NCBI RefSeq assembly: GCF_024347595.1
Contig: NZ_AP025507.1
Span: forward strand, 434,001 to 498,000
Direction: 5' to 3'
DNA length: 64,000 bases
Source: Vibrio pomeroyi
Lineage (GTDB): Bacteria; Pseudomonadota; Gammaproteobacteria; Enterobacterales; Vibrionaceae
This document shows, piece after piece, positions 40,931 through 49,935 of the stretch. Position 1 is the stretch's first letter, and each line of letters begins with the position of its first letter. A program made the position numbers and the translations under genes. The notes beneath the pieces are model-generated. The model made no database searches. It was not told where the DNA came from and worked only from the letters and a program-made list of their open reading frames with translations.

Positions 40931-41776
40931 CTATTTGATGTCTTGAACGTTCATAACCAGAGTTTCCCAGTTACGTTGGTTTTCGATATCGTGCTCTAAG
41001 CCTTGCTCATCGGCAATTTGGAAACGCTTAACCGCAGGGGTTTTGCTGGTTGCTTGGTACAGCCAGTAGGCTTCTGCTTTTAGTGCTTCTTCGATAGGCT
41101 TGTCGATGGATTCGTACACCGCTTGCTTACATGCGTTGATCGATTCAGCTGGGAATTTTGAAATTCGTTTCGCTAGCGTATCAACGTATTCACCGATCTC
41201 ATCCGGCTCTAAAGCCTTGTTGATGGTGCCGTACGCTTCCGCTTCATCTGCATTAAAATCTCGAGCGCTCAGGATGATTTCGAGTGCACGACCTAAGCCA
41301 ACTTGGCGAGCCATACGTGATGCACCACCACCACAAGGAAGGATGCCCATGCCCACTTCCATTTGCATAAATTTGTACTTACCACGAGCAGCGAATCGCA
41401 TGTCACAAGCTAGTGCAAATTCATGACCTCCACCTCGTGCGAACCCTTCAAGCTTGGCAATGGTGGCTTGCGGTAGTTTGCTGATGCGCTCTAATACTGA
41501 TTGCAGGTCGAGCAGTTTTGCTTCTTCACGAGACACAGCTTCTGTCGACATGTCTTTTAATAAATTGGTGTCGTAGTGACAGACCCAAATTTCAGGATTT
41601 GCTGATTGGAATACCACAACCTTGATGTCGCGGTCGCGCTCCAGTCGCATTGCTAAGCCATTTAAATCGGCAAGCATCTCTTGCCCTTGAACATTCACAG
41701 TACCGAAGTCAAAAGTGACGGTAAGAATCCCATCTTCGGCTTGAGCTTTAAACGTTGTATAACCTTGATATGCCAT
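40931..41776 (-). CDS. Enoyl-CoA hydratase/isomerase family protein
   Basis: 281 residues from the ATG at 41776, the start best spaced from AAGGA. Crotonase fold: oxyanion-hole segments VVVFQSANPEIWVCHYDTNLL and IAKLEGFARGGGHEFALACDMRFAA; the QMEVGMGILPCGGGASRMARQVG region is the usual (PExxxGxxPxxGG) site with Glu and Gly. Acts on a CoA thioester; substrate unknown. Stands alone. Confidence 0.9.
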   Translation of the reverse strand: MAYQGYTTFKAQAEDGILTVTFDFGTVNVQGQEMLADLNGLAMRLERDRDIKVVVFQSANPEIWVCHYDTNLLKDMSTEAVSREEAKLLDLQSVLERISKLPQATIAKLEGFARGGGHEFALACDMRFAARGKYKFMQMEVGMGILPCGGGASRMARQVGLGRALEIILSARDFNADEAEAYGTINKALEPDEIGEYVDTLAKRISKFPAESINACKQAVYESIDKPIEEALKAEAYWLYQATSKTPAVKRFQIADEQGLEHDIENQRNWETLVMNVQDIK

Positions 41777-42087
41777 TTCCATATTCCTTCTGAAAGATTT
41801 CATTTCAGCCTATTCGGTGGTGAATGCGGCCTAAATTCAGGCTAGCTAGGAATGCTCAAACCAACAATTAACCATTAAACGAAACACTATTAACGAATTA
41901 TTAAGAGTGATTCGTTGGTTGCAAAACATTGCAAATTCAATGGTTTATTTTGACTTTGTTGTTTTGGTGATGCTTACCAATTCGATTGTTAACGAAAACT
42001 AAAAACTCATTCAGCCTTTAGCGCTCTTATTATTTCACTCTGGCTTCGTATACTGCTCAACTAGGCCATTAATGTCCCACACAACAG
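41777..42087. other. Divergent intergenic region
   Basis: About 310 AT-rich bases between the enoyl-CoA hydratase gene (minus) and the MATE gene (plus). TTGCAAA occurs twice in close succession (41929-41950 region, TTGCAAAACATTGCAAA). I see no gene or clear operator. Confidence 0.5.
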
Positions 42088-43479
42088 ATGAGAGTGAACC
42101 GACCTATGTTGATGCGATCCGCGACTTTGAAAACCATTATTGATAAAACGCTGCCCCTGACGTTGGGTGTGTTTGCGATCATGATGGTGCAACTGGTCGA
42201 CTCGATTTTTATCGGTCAACTTGGGGTCAATGAACTGGCGGTTCACGGTATTACTTTGCCATTTCAGGCGGCATTTACGGGTGTTCAAGTGGGTATTGGT
42301 GTGGCGGCAACGTCTATTATATCTCAGGCGGTGGGGGCAAAAGAGCAGCGTAAATCGACCTCAATAGCCACGCTGTCGGTTGGATTCGGCGTCACAATCA
42401 TCGCTTTGATTTGCCTCGGGTTAGTGGTTTTTGGCGACTCTGTTTTTGCATCGTTCGTCAATGATGTGTCTGAGGCGCAATACCAATCTATGTTGTCGAT
42501 TTTTAACGTGTATTGGCCGCTGTGGTTGTTCAGCGCACTGACTGTAGCAGCGCTTTATTTGGCAACCTGTGTTTATCGAGCAAACGGTGATACCAAAACG
42601 ACGGGCAGCATGTTTTTGGCTGCCAGCATTATTAACCTGATTCTCGACCCTATTCTGATCTTTGGTTTGGATATGAGCATCGCGGGTGCAGCGATTGCGT
42701 CCAGTATTGGCTACGCATTCGGTGCGATTTACATGTTGGTTAAATCACGAGGTAAAGGGTGGTTTGGCTTTAATGGTGCGTGTAGTGACCAGATCAGAGG
42801 CTATAGCTTCGAGTTAATTAAGACGGTCATTCCTACCACGGCCAATCAAATTCTACCTGCGGTAAGCGCGTTTGTTTCCGTGCTTTTGATTGCTCGCATC
42901 GGCACAAGCGAGATGGCTTTTTGGAGCCTATTAGCACGTGTCGAAAGCTTTATGTTGGTGTTTTCACTTGCTCTGACGATGTCGATCCCTCCAATGATAG
43001 GCCGTTACTTAGGTGCGCAGCAACGATGTAAAATACCTGAATTATTGAATACTACCGCGAAGTTCCTATTGATTTTCCACACCGCAATGGCGGCACTGTT
43101 GGCTATTTTTAGTGGTTGGATTATTCCTGTGATTTCAGAAGAGCAGAGCATTCGAAGCTGGTTTGAAGTGACCTTGTTGTTCATACCATTTAGCTATGGG
43201 CCATTGGGACTTTGTATGTTGGTGGCTTCGGTGTTTAACGCATTGGGTGTGCCTCGCAAAGCGTTGAGTGTGTCCTTCTCTCGTCTGTTTGTGTTCTACA
43301 TTCCGGCGATATGGTTAGGGGCGCTAACCGGAGATATGATCAATGCGGTTATTGCTGCGACCATCGCCAATGTTTTAGCGGGCGCTTTTGCATGGTTCAA
43401 GCTTAATGCCTATATTAAAGCTCACATTATTCTTCGTGTCGCTGCTGCCAATAAGCAGTGTGCACTCAGCGCAGGCTAA
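42088..43479 (+). CDS. MATE-family multidrug/metabolite exporter
   Basis: 463 residues, about twelve helices in two related halves. First half: LPLTLGVFAIMMVQLVDSIFIGQLGVNELAVHGITLP and VGIGVAATSIISQAVGA; second half: TTANQILPAVSAFVSVLLIARIGTSEMAFWSLLARVESFM. Na+ or H+ driven inner-membrane export of cationic compounds. A LysR gene follows after nine bases, probably co-transcribed. A start at 42106 is also possible. Confidence 0.9.
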   Translation: MRVNRPMLMRSATLKTIIDKTLPLTLGVFAIMMVQLVDSIFIGQLGVNELAVHGITLPFQAAFTGVQVGIGVAATSIISQAVGAKEQRKSTSIATLSVGFGVTIIALICLGLVVFGDSVFASFVNDVSEAQYQSMLSIFNVYWPLWLFSALTVAALYLATCVYRANGDTKTTGSMFLAASIINLILDPILIFGLDMSIAGAAIASSIGYAFGAIYMLVKSRGKGWFGFNGACSDQIRGYSFELIKTVIPTTANQILPAVSAFVSVLLIARIGTSEMAFWSLLARVESFMLVFSLALTMSIPPMIGRYLGAQQRCKIPELLNTTAKFLLIFHTAMAALLAIFSGWIIPVISEEQSIRSWFEVTLLFIPFSYGPLGLCMLVASVFNALGVPRKALSVSFSRLFVFYIPAIWLGALTGDMINAVIAATIANVLAGAFAWFKLNAYIKAHIILRVAAANKQCALSAG

Positions 43480-43488
43480 TAAATATTG

Positions 43489-44403
43489 ATGAATATTGAA
43501 CATCTAAAATTGTTTGTGCGACTCGCATCTACGCACAATATCAGTCAAGCCGGACAAGAGTTGGGCTTGTCGCCTCCGGTTGCCAGTATTCATATTGGCA
43601 AGCTAGAAGAGAGCCTGGGTGCTCGTCTTGTGCATCGCACCACGCGAAAGGTATCTCTTACTGAAGAGGGCATGGCCTTTCTCCCTCACGCTAAACAAAT
43701 TTTGTTGAGTGTGGAGGCGGGTGTCGCGTCGGTCGGAACCGGTAACGAACTACCAAAAGGTGTATTACGAATATCCGCTCCGTCATCGTTTGGTCGAATG
43801 CATGTTATGCCCGCGTTGAAAGGCTTCTTAGCTAAGTATCCTGATTTGTCGGTCGATATTTCACTGAGTGATTCAATCGTGGATTTGGTTGATGGTGGTT
43901 TCGATGTGGCGATCCGTAATGCCGAGCTGCAAAACTCAAGCCTGATCGCTCGTAAGCTTTCTACGGATAAACGCATTTTGTGTGCGTCGCCAGAATACTT
44001 AGCAGCTCATGGTTATCCTGAGACGCCAGAAGATCTCAAGCAGCATCAATGCATTAATCAAACCGGTTTGGAAGGTTGGACATTTGATACGCCCGAAGGT
44101 GATATCACCATCAAGAAAAAGGGCGCGATTCGTGTCGATCATGGTGAAGCGGTAAGGGATGTGTGTGTTGATGGTTTAGGCATTGCGATGTGCGCGTCAT
44201 GGATTGCTTACAAGCAACTAGCTGAGGGCACATTGGTCGAGGTGTTGCCGGATTACCCGTTAAAAGATGCGGCTGCGATTTGGGCGGTATACCCGAGTGC
44301 TCAATTGCTTGCGCCTAAGGTGCGTGTCTTTATCGATTACTTTGTTCAATACTACGGTTCACCATCTTATTGGGATTGCGAAGTGAATGGTCAAACGCAG
44401 TAA
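43489..44403 (+). CDS. LysR-family regulator (AaeR/CrgA-like subgroup)
   Basis: 304 residues from the ATG at 43489. HTH: LKLFVRLASTHNISQAGQELGLSPPVASIHIGKLEESLGARLVHRTTRKVSLTEEG; effector domain starts LRISAPSSFGRMHVMPALKGFLAKYPDLSVDI, as in the DhcR/AaeR/CrgA-like group. It lies nine bases after the MATE gene, so the pair is likely an operon, unusual for LysR genes which are mostly divergent from targets. Confidence 0.9.
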   Translation: MNIEHLKLFVRLASTHNISQAGQELGLSPPVASIHIGKLEESLGARLVHRTTRKVSLTEEGMAFLPHAKQILLSVEAGVASVGTGNELPKGVLRISAPSSFGRMHVMPALKGFLAKYPDLSVDISLSDSIVDLVDGGFDVAIRNAELQNSSLIARKLSTDKRILCASPEYLAAHGYPETPEDLKQHQCINQTGLEGWTFDTPEGDITIKKKGAIRVDHGEAVRDVCVDGLGIAMCASWIAYKQLAEGTLVEVLPDYPLKDAAAIWAVYPSAQLLAPKVRVFIDYFVQYYGSPSYWDCEVNGQTQ

Positions 44404-44430
44404 ATTATTCAAGCGCGATGCAATAAACAA

Positions 44431-44464
44431 GAAAGCCCCGACCAAAGGTTGGGGCTTGTTTTTA
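44431..44464 (+). terminator. Rho-independent terminator
   Basis: AAGCCCCGACC / GGTTGGGGCTT stem with AAA loop (one wobble pair), then GTTTTT. Confidence 0.9.
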
Positions 44465-44532
44465 TGTTCTTTATAGAACGTTTTTTCTAGCTAACTGCTT
44501 GTTGTTTTTATTAGGTTTAATGTATCGGGCGT

Positions 44533-46605
44533 TTAATGAGCGTGCACAGCTGAATCTTGGTATAGCTCAGCGTCTACTTCTTCACCTTTATTCGGGCGTG
44601 GGACAATCTCAAACGAGGTGTCTGCCTCAGTCAGTGAAGACAACAGTTTGCTCAAAGACGACTTGTCACCTTTCACGCCTGCTTGTCCTTCTTCTAACAG
44701 CTTATTGAGTGTCGTTTCTTTCAACACGATGTCAGACACGTCTGATTTATTGATGATCAGTGTGGTGTCAGCCTCTTGCAGTTCGCTTACTTGAATGTTG
44801 TTTAGGTTTCCGTTCGACATTTCTACGTAGTAGAACTCTTTCACGTCAGGCAGCTGAATGTTCATGGTGAACGGCGTGTCTTGCGCCTTCAATGAATCCA
44901 CTTTTACCGCTAAGTAATCCAGCAGGTTCTCGATAGTCATGTTCGCCAATACATCCGGAGAAGCGGTTTTCGGCGCGCCCGGTTGTGTGCCGATACGCAG
45001 CTCTTGTGCACCTGTTAGGTAGATGTTTCTCCAGCCCGCACCTTCAGATTGGTAACCTAGCTGTTCGTAAGTATCGGCCAGTAAGCCACGTGCGACTTTG
45101 TTTTCTGGCTCTGCTTGAACAACCTTGTTCAACGCCGTTGCGACAAAGCGGTATTCACCTTGTTTAAAGTCTTGCTGCGCTTTTTCAATTACAGCGTCGC
45201 TGCCACCCATGTATTCCACAAATTTGACCGACTCAGGATGAATTTGTAGCGGGTTCAGGTTCGCAGGGTTCATATCGAAGTAGCCAAGGTACATGTTGTA
45301 CACCGCGCGAGCGTTATGTGAGTAAGTACCGTGATAACCATTGGTGTGCCAAGATTGTTGAATGCTGTCTGGCATCACTTTGTAGATCTCATCGCCGATG
45401 TCTTGCAGAACCACGCCGTTATTCGCTAAGCGAAGGGTTTGGTTGTGAGTAAAGCCGTACGCGTCACGCTGCATTTTTAGGTAATCAGAGATCTCTTGTT
45501 CGCCCCAAATTGGCGATGAGTGAGAAGCAAACAACACTTCAGTTTCTTCACCCCAAGTCACCAGCATTTCGTTGATTTTCTTAGACCACTTCAAGCCATC
45601 ACGCACCTTTGCACCGCGCAGCGTATACAGGTTGTGCATGCCTTGGTAGGTCAACTCACCTGTCCAAAGTGCCTTCATGCTTGGTATATACGTCACCATT
45701 TCAGACGCGGCTTCAGTGCCCGATGCATCCATGAATTGCATTTCTAGACCATCGATAACCAGCGTCTCAATTTCTTCGTTATGGTTGAGTTCGTAATCTG
45801 GCAATACGTAAGTGATGGTGCCCGTCGACAAGCCTTTCGCGAGTGCCGCATCCACAATACCGTGTTCATGGCGATTCAGTGTCGCACCATATTGATAAGC
45901 GGTACGGCGAGACATCGCGTTACCCGCTAATACGTTTTCATCTACGATTTCTTTAGTGATGTTTTTAGAACCGTACACTTTTACATCTGGGTACGCTTCT
46001 TTGATCGCTCTCGCGCCACCAAAGTGATCGGCGTGAGAGTGAGAATAGATCATCGCGACGATAGGTAAGTGACCGCCGTCAGGGACATTCTTTTGGAAAA
46101 ACTTAAGTGATTTCTCCGCGGACTCTTTAGTAAGTAGCACGTCATAAGCGATCCAACCGTTGTCACTGCGGATGAAAGAGATAGACGCTAAATCGGCACC
46201 GCGAACTTGGTAAACCTTACCTGGGACAACCTCATACAGGCCTTCGGCAGCTTGGTTCAATACCGCTTGTCGCCACAATGATGGGTTCACTGAATCTGGT
46301 GCTTTGTCGGCGTTGGTGACACTGGGTTCGATAAAGTTGAAACTGTTTCGGATGATATCGCCAGTTTCTTGGTCGAAGCTCGCGATCAGGCCTCTGTTGT
46401 TATTGTCGAAGGCGCGCGTGTCTGAGTAGTTCAGCGTTTTCGCAAACTCTTGGTTGGCTTGTGCCGTCATCTCGGTCGCGTCTTTGCCACCTTGATCGCC
46501 AATCTCACTAAAGTGTGCGTGGTCGTGATTCGCTGCAATGGATGGGAATGCCAGAGAGATTGCAAGGAACAGGGATGCGTTCTTGAAAGTACGTGAAGTT
46601 GTCAT
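44533..46605 (-). CDS. Zn-dependent alkylsulfatase (SdsA1-like, metallo-beta-lactamase fold)
   Basis: 690 residues from the ATG at 46605 (GAAGAGGCTCTA). Signal peptide up to about residue 25 (SLFLAISLAFPSIAA). Zinc motif MIYSHSHADHFGG, then IVDENVLAGNAMSRRTAYQYG, the ASGTEAASEMVTYIP and LFASHSSPIWG segments; a dimerisation domain and a C-terminal SCP2-like domain (NMTIENLLDYLAVKVDSL) follow. Family members cleave primary alkyl sulfates such as SDS outside the cytoplasm. Its divergent LysR neighbour is the probable regulator. Confidence 0.93.
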   Translation of the reverse strand: MTTSRTFKNASLFLAISLAFPSIAANHDHAHFSEIGDQGGKDATEMTAQANQEFAKTLNYSDTRAFDNNNRGLIASFDQETGDIIRNSFNFIEPSVTNADKAPDSVNPSLWRQAVLNQAAEGLYEVVPGKVYQVRGADLASISFIRSDNGWIAYDVLLTKESAEKSLKFFQKNVPDGGHLPIVAMIYSHSHADHFGGARAIKEAYPDVKVYGSKNITKEIVDENVLAGNAMSRRTAYQYGATLNRHEHGIVDAALAKGLSTGTITYVLPDYELNHNEEIETLVIDGLEMQFMDASGTEAASEMVTYIPSMKALWTGELTYQGMHNLYTLRGAKVRDGLKWSKKINEMLVTWGEETEVLFASHSSPIWGEQEISDYLKMQRDAYGFTHNQTLRLANNGVVLQDIGDEIYKVMPDSIQQSWHTNGYHGTYSHNARAVYNMYLGYFDMNPANLNPLQIHPESVKFVEYMGGSDAVIEKAQQDFKQGEYRFVATALNKVVQAEPENKVARGLLADTYEQLGYQSEGAGWRNIYLTGAQELRIGTQPGAPKTASPDVLANMTIENLLDYLAVKVDSLKAQDTPFTMNIQLPDVKEFYYVEMSNGNLNNIQVSELQEADTTLIINKSDVSDIVLKETTLNKLLEEGQAGVKGDKSSLSKLLSSLTEADTSFEIVPRPNKGEEVDAELYQDSAVHAH

Positions 46606-46669
46606 TAGAGCCTCTTCAATTCGGATTTCGTTTCGATGAGGAAATTGTATGGCTAACACATATAGTAAA

Positions 46670-46714
46670 AAATAAAGTAAGCTTTATTTAACACATCACG
46701 AACTGTTATGTGTT
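46670..46714. promoter_or_regulatory. Candidate LysR operator region of the alkylsulfatase
   Basis: Between the divergent genes lie two dyads: AAATAAAG-taag-CTTTATTT (46670-46689) and AACACAT (46690-46696) with ATGTGTT (46708-46714) separated by 11 bases. The second has the T-N11-A type geometry of LysR binding sites. Confidence 0.5.
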
Positions 46715-46794
46715 GTACGCTTTATCAGTGACCTATTGAAAACCGAACCTTGTCGTATGCTCGATACGACTTCAAGCAAACATGGAGAGTAGCC

Positions 46795-47709
46795 GTGAGT
46801 GATGTTGAAAAGTTAGACCTGAATTTACTGAGCGTGTTCTTGGAAGTGTATCGATTAAAGTCGATTACCTTAGCCTCGGAATCCCTTGGTATGACTCAAC
46901 CCGGAGTCAGCGGTGCATTGAAGCGACTGCAATCTCAATTGGATACCGACCTCTTTATTCGCGAAGGGCGTGGGATCACTCCGACCAATGCGGCGGTACA
47001 ATTGGCAATCCGAGTTGAGCCGGCGTTAGAAGGGATAACCAGCGCGGTCAGCACACTAAAGCAGTTCGATAATCAGCAACATCATGTGTTTCGCATTCTG
47101 GTTAACGAGATCGGTCTCACCAAGCTTCAACCTCTTGTTGAGCAAGATGATACGTTGGGTAATATCTCAATTGAGTTCAATATGGTGCCGAATAACGAAG
47201 AAGAGTTATTGCAGAGCTTGAGCATGCAGCAGGCCGATTTGGCGATCGATATTCACTACCCGCAAGTGAATGGCTACATGAAGCAACCTGTGATTGAAGA
47301 TGAACTGGTGCTCATTGCCAGAAAAGGTCATCCTAGAATCAATGGTTCGGTGACCGAAGAACAGTATTACAACGAGAAGCACATTACTTTTCGGATGCGT
47401 CGTACTCGTTTGTATACTGCGGATTATTTCACTAAGTCGCCACTCAAGCAGCGTAAGGTCAGCGCAGAGTGTGACTCTCTGATGACCATGTGTGTATTGG
47501 TGTCGGGCTCAGATTGCGTAGGCAGTACATCGCGTGATTTTGCCAATCAATTTGCAGAAGCCTTCCAACTGCAAGTGCTCGATCAACCGTTTGAAATTTT
47601 GCCAATGCAGCAATACATGATTTGGCATAAGCGAACCGATGTGAACTCGGCTCACCAGTGGCTGCGAAACAAGATTCAGCAGTACATGAACAAGTCTGCA
47701 ATCAGTTAA
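46795..47709 (+). CDS. LysR-family regulator, divergent from alkylsulfatase
   Basis: 304 residues from a GTG at 46795, which has GGAGAG six bases before it; the only longer reading uses a TTG without a site. HTH: LNLLSVFLEVYRLKSITLASESLGMTQPGVSGALKRLQSQLDTDLFIREGRGITPT. Effector domain follows. By position it controls the alkylsulfatase gene; inducer unknown. Confidence 0.88.
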   Translation: MSDVEKLDLNLLSVFLEVYRLKSITLASESLGMTQPGVSGALKRLQSQLDTDLFIREGRGITPTNAAVQLAIRVEPALEGITSAVSTLKQFDNQQHHVFRILVNEIGLTKLQPLVEQDDTLGNISIEFNMVPNNEEELLQSLSMQQADLAIDIHYPQVNGYMKQPVIEDELVLIARKGHPRINGSVTEEQYYNEKHITFRMRRTRLYTADYFTKSPLKQRKVSAECDSLMTMCVLVSGSDCVGSTSRDFANQFAEAFQLQVLDQPFEILPMQQYMIWHKRTDVNSAHQWLRNKIQQYMNKSAIS

Positions 47710-47729
47710 ATTTCTAGACAACACTTATA

Positions 47730-47757
47730 AAAACGGCCTCGAAAATGAGGCCGTTTC
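47730..47757. terminator. Rho-independent terminator
   Basis: AAACGGCCTC / GAGGCCGTTT stem with GAAAAT loop between convergent LysR and EamA genes. Confidence 0.9.
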
Positions 47758-47808
47758 TGTATCTGATTGTTCCACTTTTATTGCTTTAAAGGCGAAATTG
47801 ATTCGAGT

Positions 47809-48705
47809 CTAGCTCGCTTTTTGTCGACGCTTTTCACGTGCGTTTTTGATCATCTGAGCCGGCGATAAGCCTGTTACCAACATAGTACCCGTGATAACAA
47901 GAATGGAGCCAACCACTGTGTTGATACCAATCGCTTCATCTAAGAACAAGTTCCCCCAAAGAATACCAAACACTGGAATCAAGAAGGTGACTGATAGTGC
48001 TGAAGGCGCACCAAGTTCATTGATGAGGTTGAAATAAAGTAGGTACGCGAGCCCAGTACACACAGCGCCCAACAAGATGACCGACGTGGTAATCGTGAGA
48101 TCGGGTGCTTCTCTCATCGGAATGAAGAACACAAATGGTAATACGATTAACACCGCCGCCCACATGCTGCCGTGTGCGTTATTGAAGGCTTCTACTTTTG
48201 GAGCTGTTTTGGTGTAGTTAGAGGCGATGCCGTAACTAAACGCAGCCATAACTGCGGCGAAAATAGGAATAATCGCTTCTTGTCCTATGTTCATCGCATC
48301 CCAACCGACCAACACGCATACACCCGTGACACCGATACCTAACCCGAGTAAGACCTTGCTTTCAAGCGCTGTTTTTGTCCAAATCGCCCCGATGATCGCG
48401 GCCCAAATTGGCGCTGTGGAGTTAAGAATGGCAAGCGTCGACGCATTGAGTGTTTGAGCCGCATAAGCGAAAAACAGAAAAGGAAGCGCGGTGTTAAACA
48501 ACCCAAGAATGAAAAAGTGTTTCGCGTGAACATTAAAAGAGAGCTTCCTTTTCAGATAAAAAGAAACCAAGAGTAGGGTGATTGCTGCGCATAGAACTCG
48601 CGCTTCAATTAGGACTGCTGGGCCTAAAGGATTAGCCGCAATTCTCATGAAAAGGAACGAGCCTCCCCATATTGCAGCTAGCATGATCAGTTTTAAAAAG
48701 CTCAC
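47809..48705 (-). CDS. EamA/DMT-family transporter
   Basis: 298 residues from a GTG at 48705, the position matching the family start (VSFLKLIMLAAIWGGSFLFMRI); a TTG 14 codons earlier adds a polar leader. Ten helices in two EamA repeats (TLAILNSTAPIWAAIIGAI and PSALSVTFLIPVFGILWGNLFLDE). Inner-membrane exporter or importer of small metabolites; substrate unknown. C-terminal basic tail. Confidence 0.88.
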   Translation of the reverse strand: MSFLKLIMLAAIWGGSFLFMRIAANPLGPAVLIEARVLCAAITLLLVSFYLKRKLSFNVHAKHFFILGLFNTALPFLFFAYAAQTLNASTLAILNSTAPIWAAIIGAIWTKTALESKVLLGLGIGVTGVCVLVGWDAMNIGQEAIIPIFAAVMAAFSYGIASNYTKTAPKVEAFNNAHGSMWAAVLIVLPFVFFIPMREAPDLTITTSVILLGAVCTGLAYLLYFNLINELGAPSALSVTFLIPVFGILWGNLFLDEAIGINTVVGSILVITGTMLVTGLSPAQMIKNAREKRRQKAS

Positions 48706-48914
48706 AGTGTAAATCTCGGATTGTGTAAAAACCCGACTATGGATCAAAGCTATGTATTACACAAACTTAGATGTTAATACTGTGCAGCTAATTGTTGTTA
48801 TTTTGAAAATTAAACCGCTCCTTAAATAGGAACATAGTTGATGCATTCTGTTCTGTTTATCCTTCCTTATTTGGCGAGTAATCTAGTGTCATACGTAAAC
48901 ATTAGGTGATAGAA

Positions 48915-49304
48915 ATGAAGATTGAACATATCGCGATTTGGACTAAACAACTCGAAGTGCTTAAACGCTTTTATGAGGATTACTTTGGTGCGACATCTAA
49001 CCAGAAATACCACAATCCAACCAAAGGCTTCTCGTCTTACTTCTTATCTTTTGAGAGTGGTAGCCGCTTAGAGATCATGGAAATGGATTCGGTTCCTGAA
49101 TCGAAAGATGACATCTATGATCAATTCACCGGCTTCATTCATATGGCTATTTCATTGGGTTCAGAGCAGGCTGTCGATGAACTGACACGCCGCTTAGTTG
49201 AAGATGGATATGAGCGCTTAGATGGGCCAAGAAGAACAGGTGATGGCTATTATGAGAGCTGTGTACTTGATCCTGATGGTAATCGCTTGGAACTTACCGT
49301 TTAA
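48915..49304 (+). CDS. VOC-superfamily (glyoxalase/dioxygenase-like) protein
   Basis: 129 residues from the ATG at 48915 (TAGGTGATAGAA). IEHIAIWTKQLEVLKRFYEDYFGA opens the first beta-alpha-beta-beta-beta unit with a metal His; second unit GFIHMAISLGSEQAVDELTRRL has the next His, and SCVLDPDGNRLELTV ends with the metal Glu. Could be a lyase, dioxygenase or resistance protein; no substrate can be named. Confidence 0.88.
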   Translation: MKIEHIAIWTKQLEVLKRFYEDYFGATSNQKYHNPTKGFSSYFLSFESGSRLEIMEMDSVPESKDDIYDQFTGFIHMAISLGSEQAVDELTRRLVEDGYERLDGPRRTGDGYYESCVLDPDGNRLELTV

Positions 49305-49355
49305 TGTAGAGACTTAATGGAGTTACTCATCTACGAACGGAACTGAGGTATTACA

Positions 49356-49880
49356 ATGATGAAGCGTGCTGTGACTTTTCTTTTTAGTCTTGGGCTTATG
49401 AGATGTGCTACCTCAGAACCGGTTTATGAGCCAGAGACTGACGCTAAGCCTGAACCATCACAGCCAATAGGCTACCTCGGCTTTAAAGCTCACCAAGAGT
49501 GGGCGATTAAGTTCAATGACTGCACCGTTTATGATTTAACCGGTGCACAGCCTTACCAATGGTTTGATCGTACTTCAGAGTCTGTCAGTTGTTATACGTT
49601 TAAGCCAACCGATGCTATCGCCCCTTTGCTGGTTTACTCCAATGCTGACTTCAATAGTAATAAACTCACCCCGATTAATCGCTTCCAAGAACTGCAAGTA
49701 TCAGAGTCAGGTTGGGGCAGTTTTCCTATCGTCTATGAGACAAGCGGCACCAACTGGTTGAGAGTCAAAGAGGGTTGGATTCACCTTACTCTCGCCGATC
49801 AAACGCTCGTACAGTTCTATCCTGGCACTCAAGACCAATCAGCAAAATCACAACACGACCAGTATTTTGAGCAGCATTGA
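49356..49880 (+). CDS. Exported protein of unknown function, possible lipoprotein
   Basis: 174 residues. Hydrophobic start MMKRAVTFLFSLGLMRCATS looks like a lipoprotein signal, but the residue before Cys is Arg (LMRC), which does not fit the lipobox where Gly, Ala or Ser is expected. The rest is a compact domain with two further cysteines (NDCTVYDL, SVSCYTF) and Trp-rich strands (SGTNWLRVKEGWIHLTL), resembling SH3-like secreted domains. No family recognised. Confidence 0.65.
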   Translation: MMKRAVTFLFSLGLMRCATSEPVYEPETDAKPEPSQPIGYLGFKAHQEWAIKFNDCTVYDLTGAQPYQWFDRTSESVSCYTFKPTDAIAPLLVYSNADFNSNKLTPINRFQELQVSESGWGSFPIVYETSGTNWLRVKEGWIHLTLADQTLVQFYPGTQDQSAKSQHDQYFEQH

Positions 49881-49889
49881 TGTTGGGAT

Positions 49890-49921
49890 AACAAATAGCC
49901 CCTATCAAATGTGAAGGGGCA
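49890..49921 (-). terminator. Weak terminator-like hairpin
   Basis: GCCCCT / AGGGGC with an 11-base loop (49898-49920); TATTTGTT follows on the minus strand. Lies between convergent genes. Confidence 0.5.
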
Positions 49922-49935
49922 AATTAAGTCGTGAA

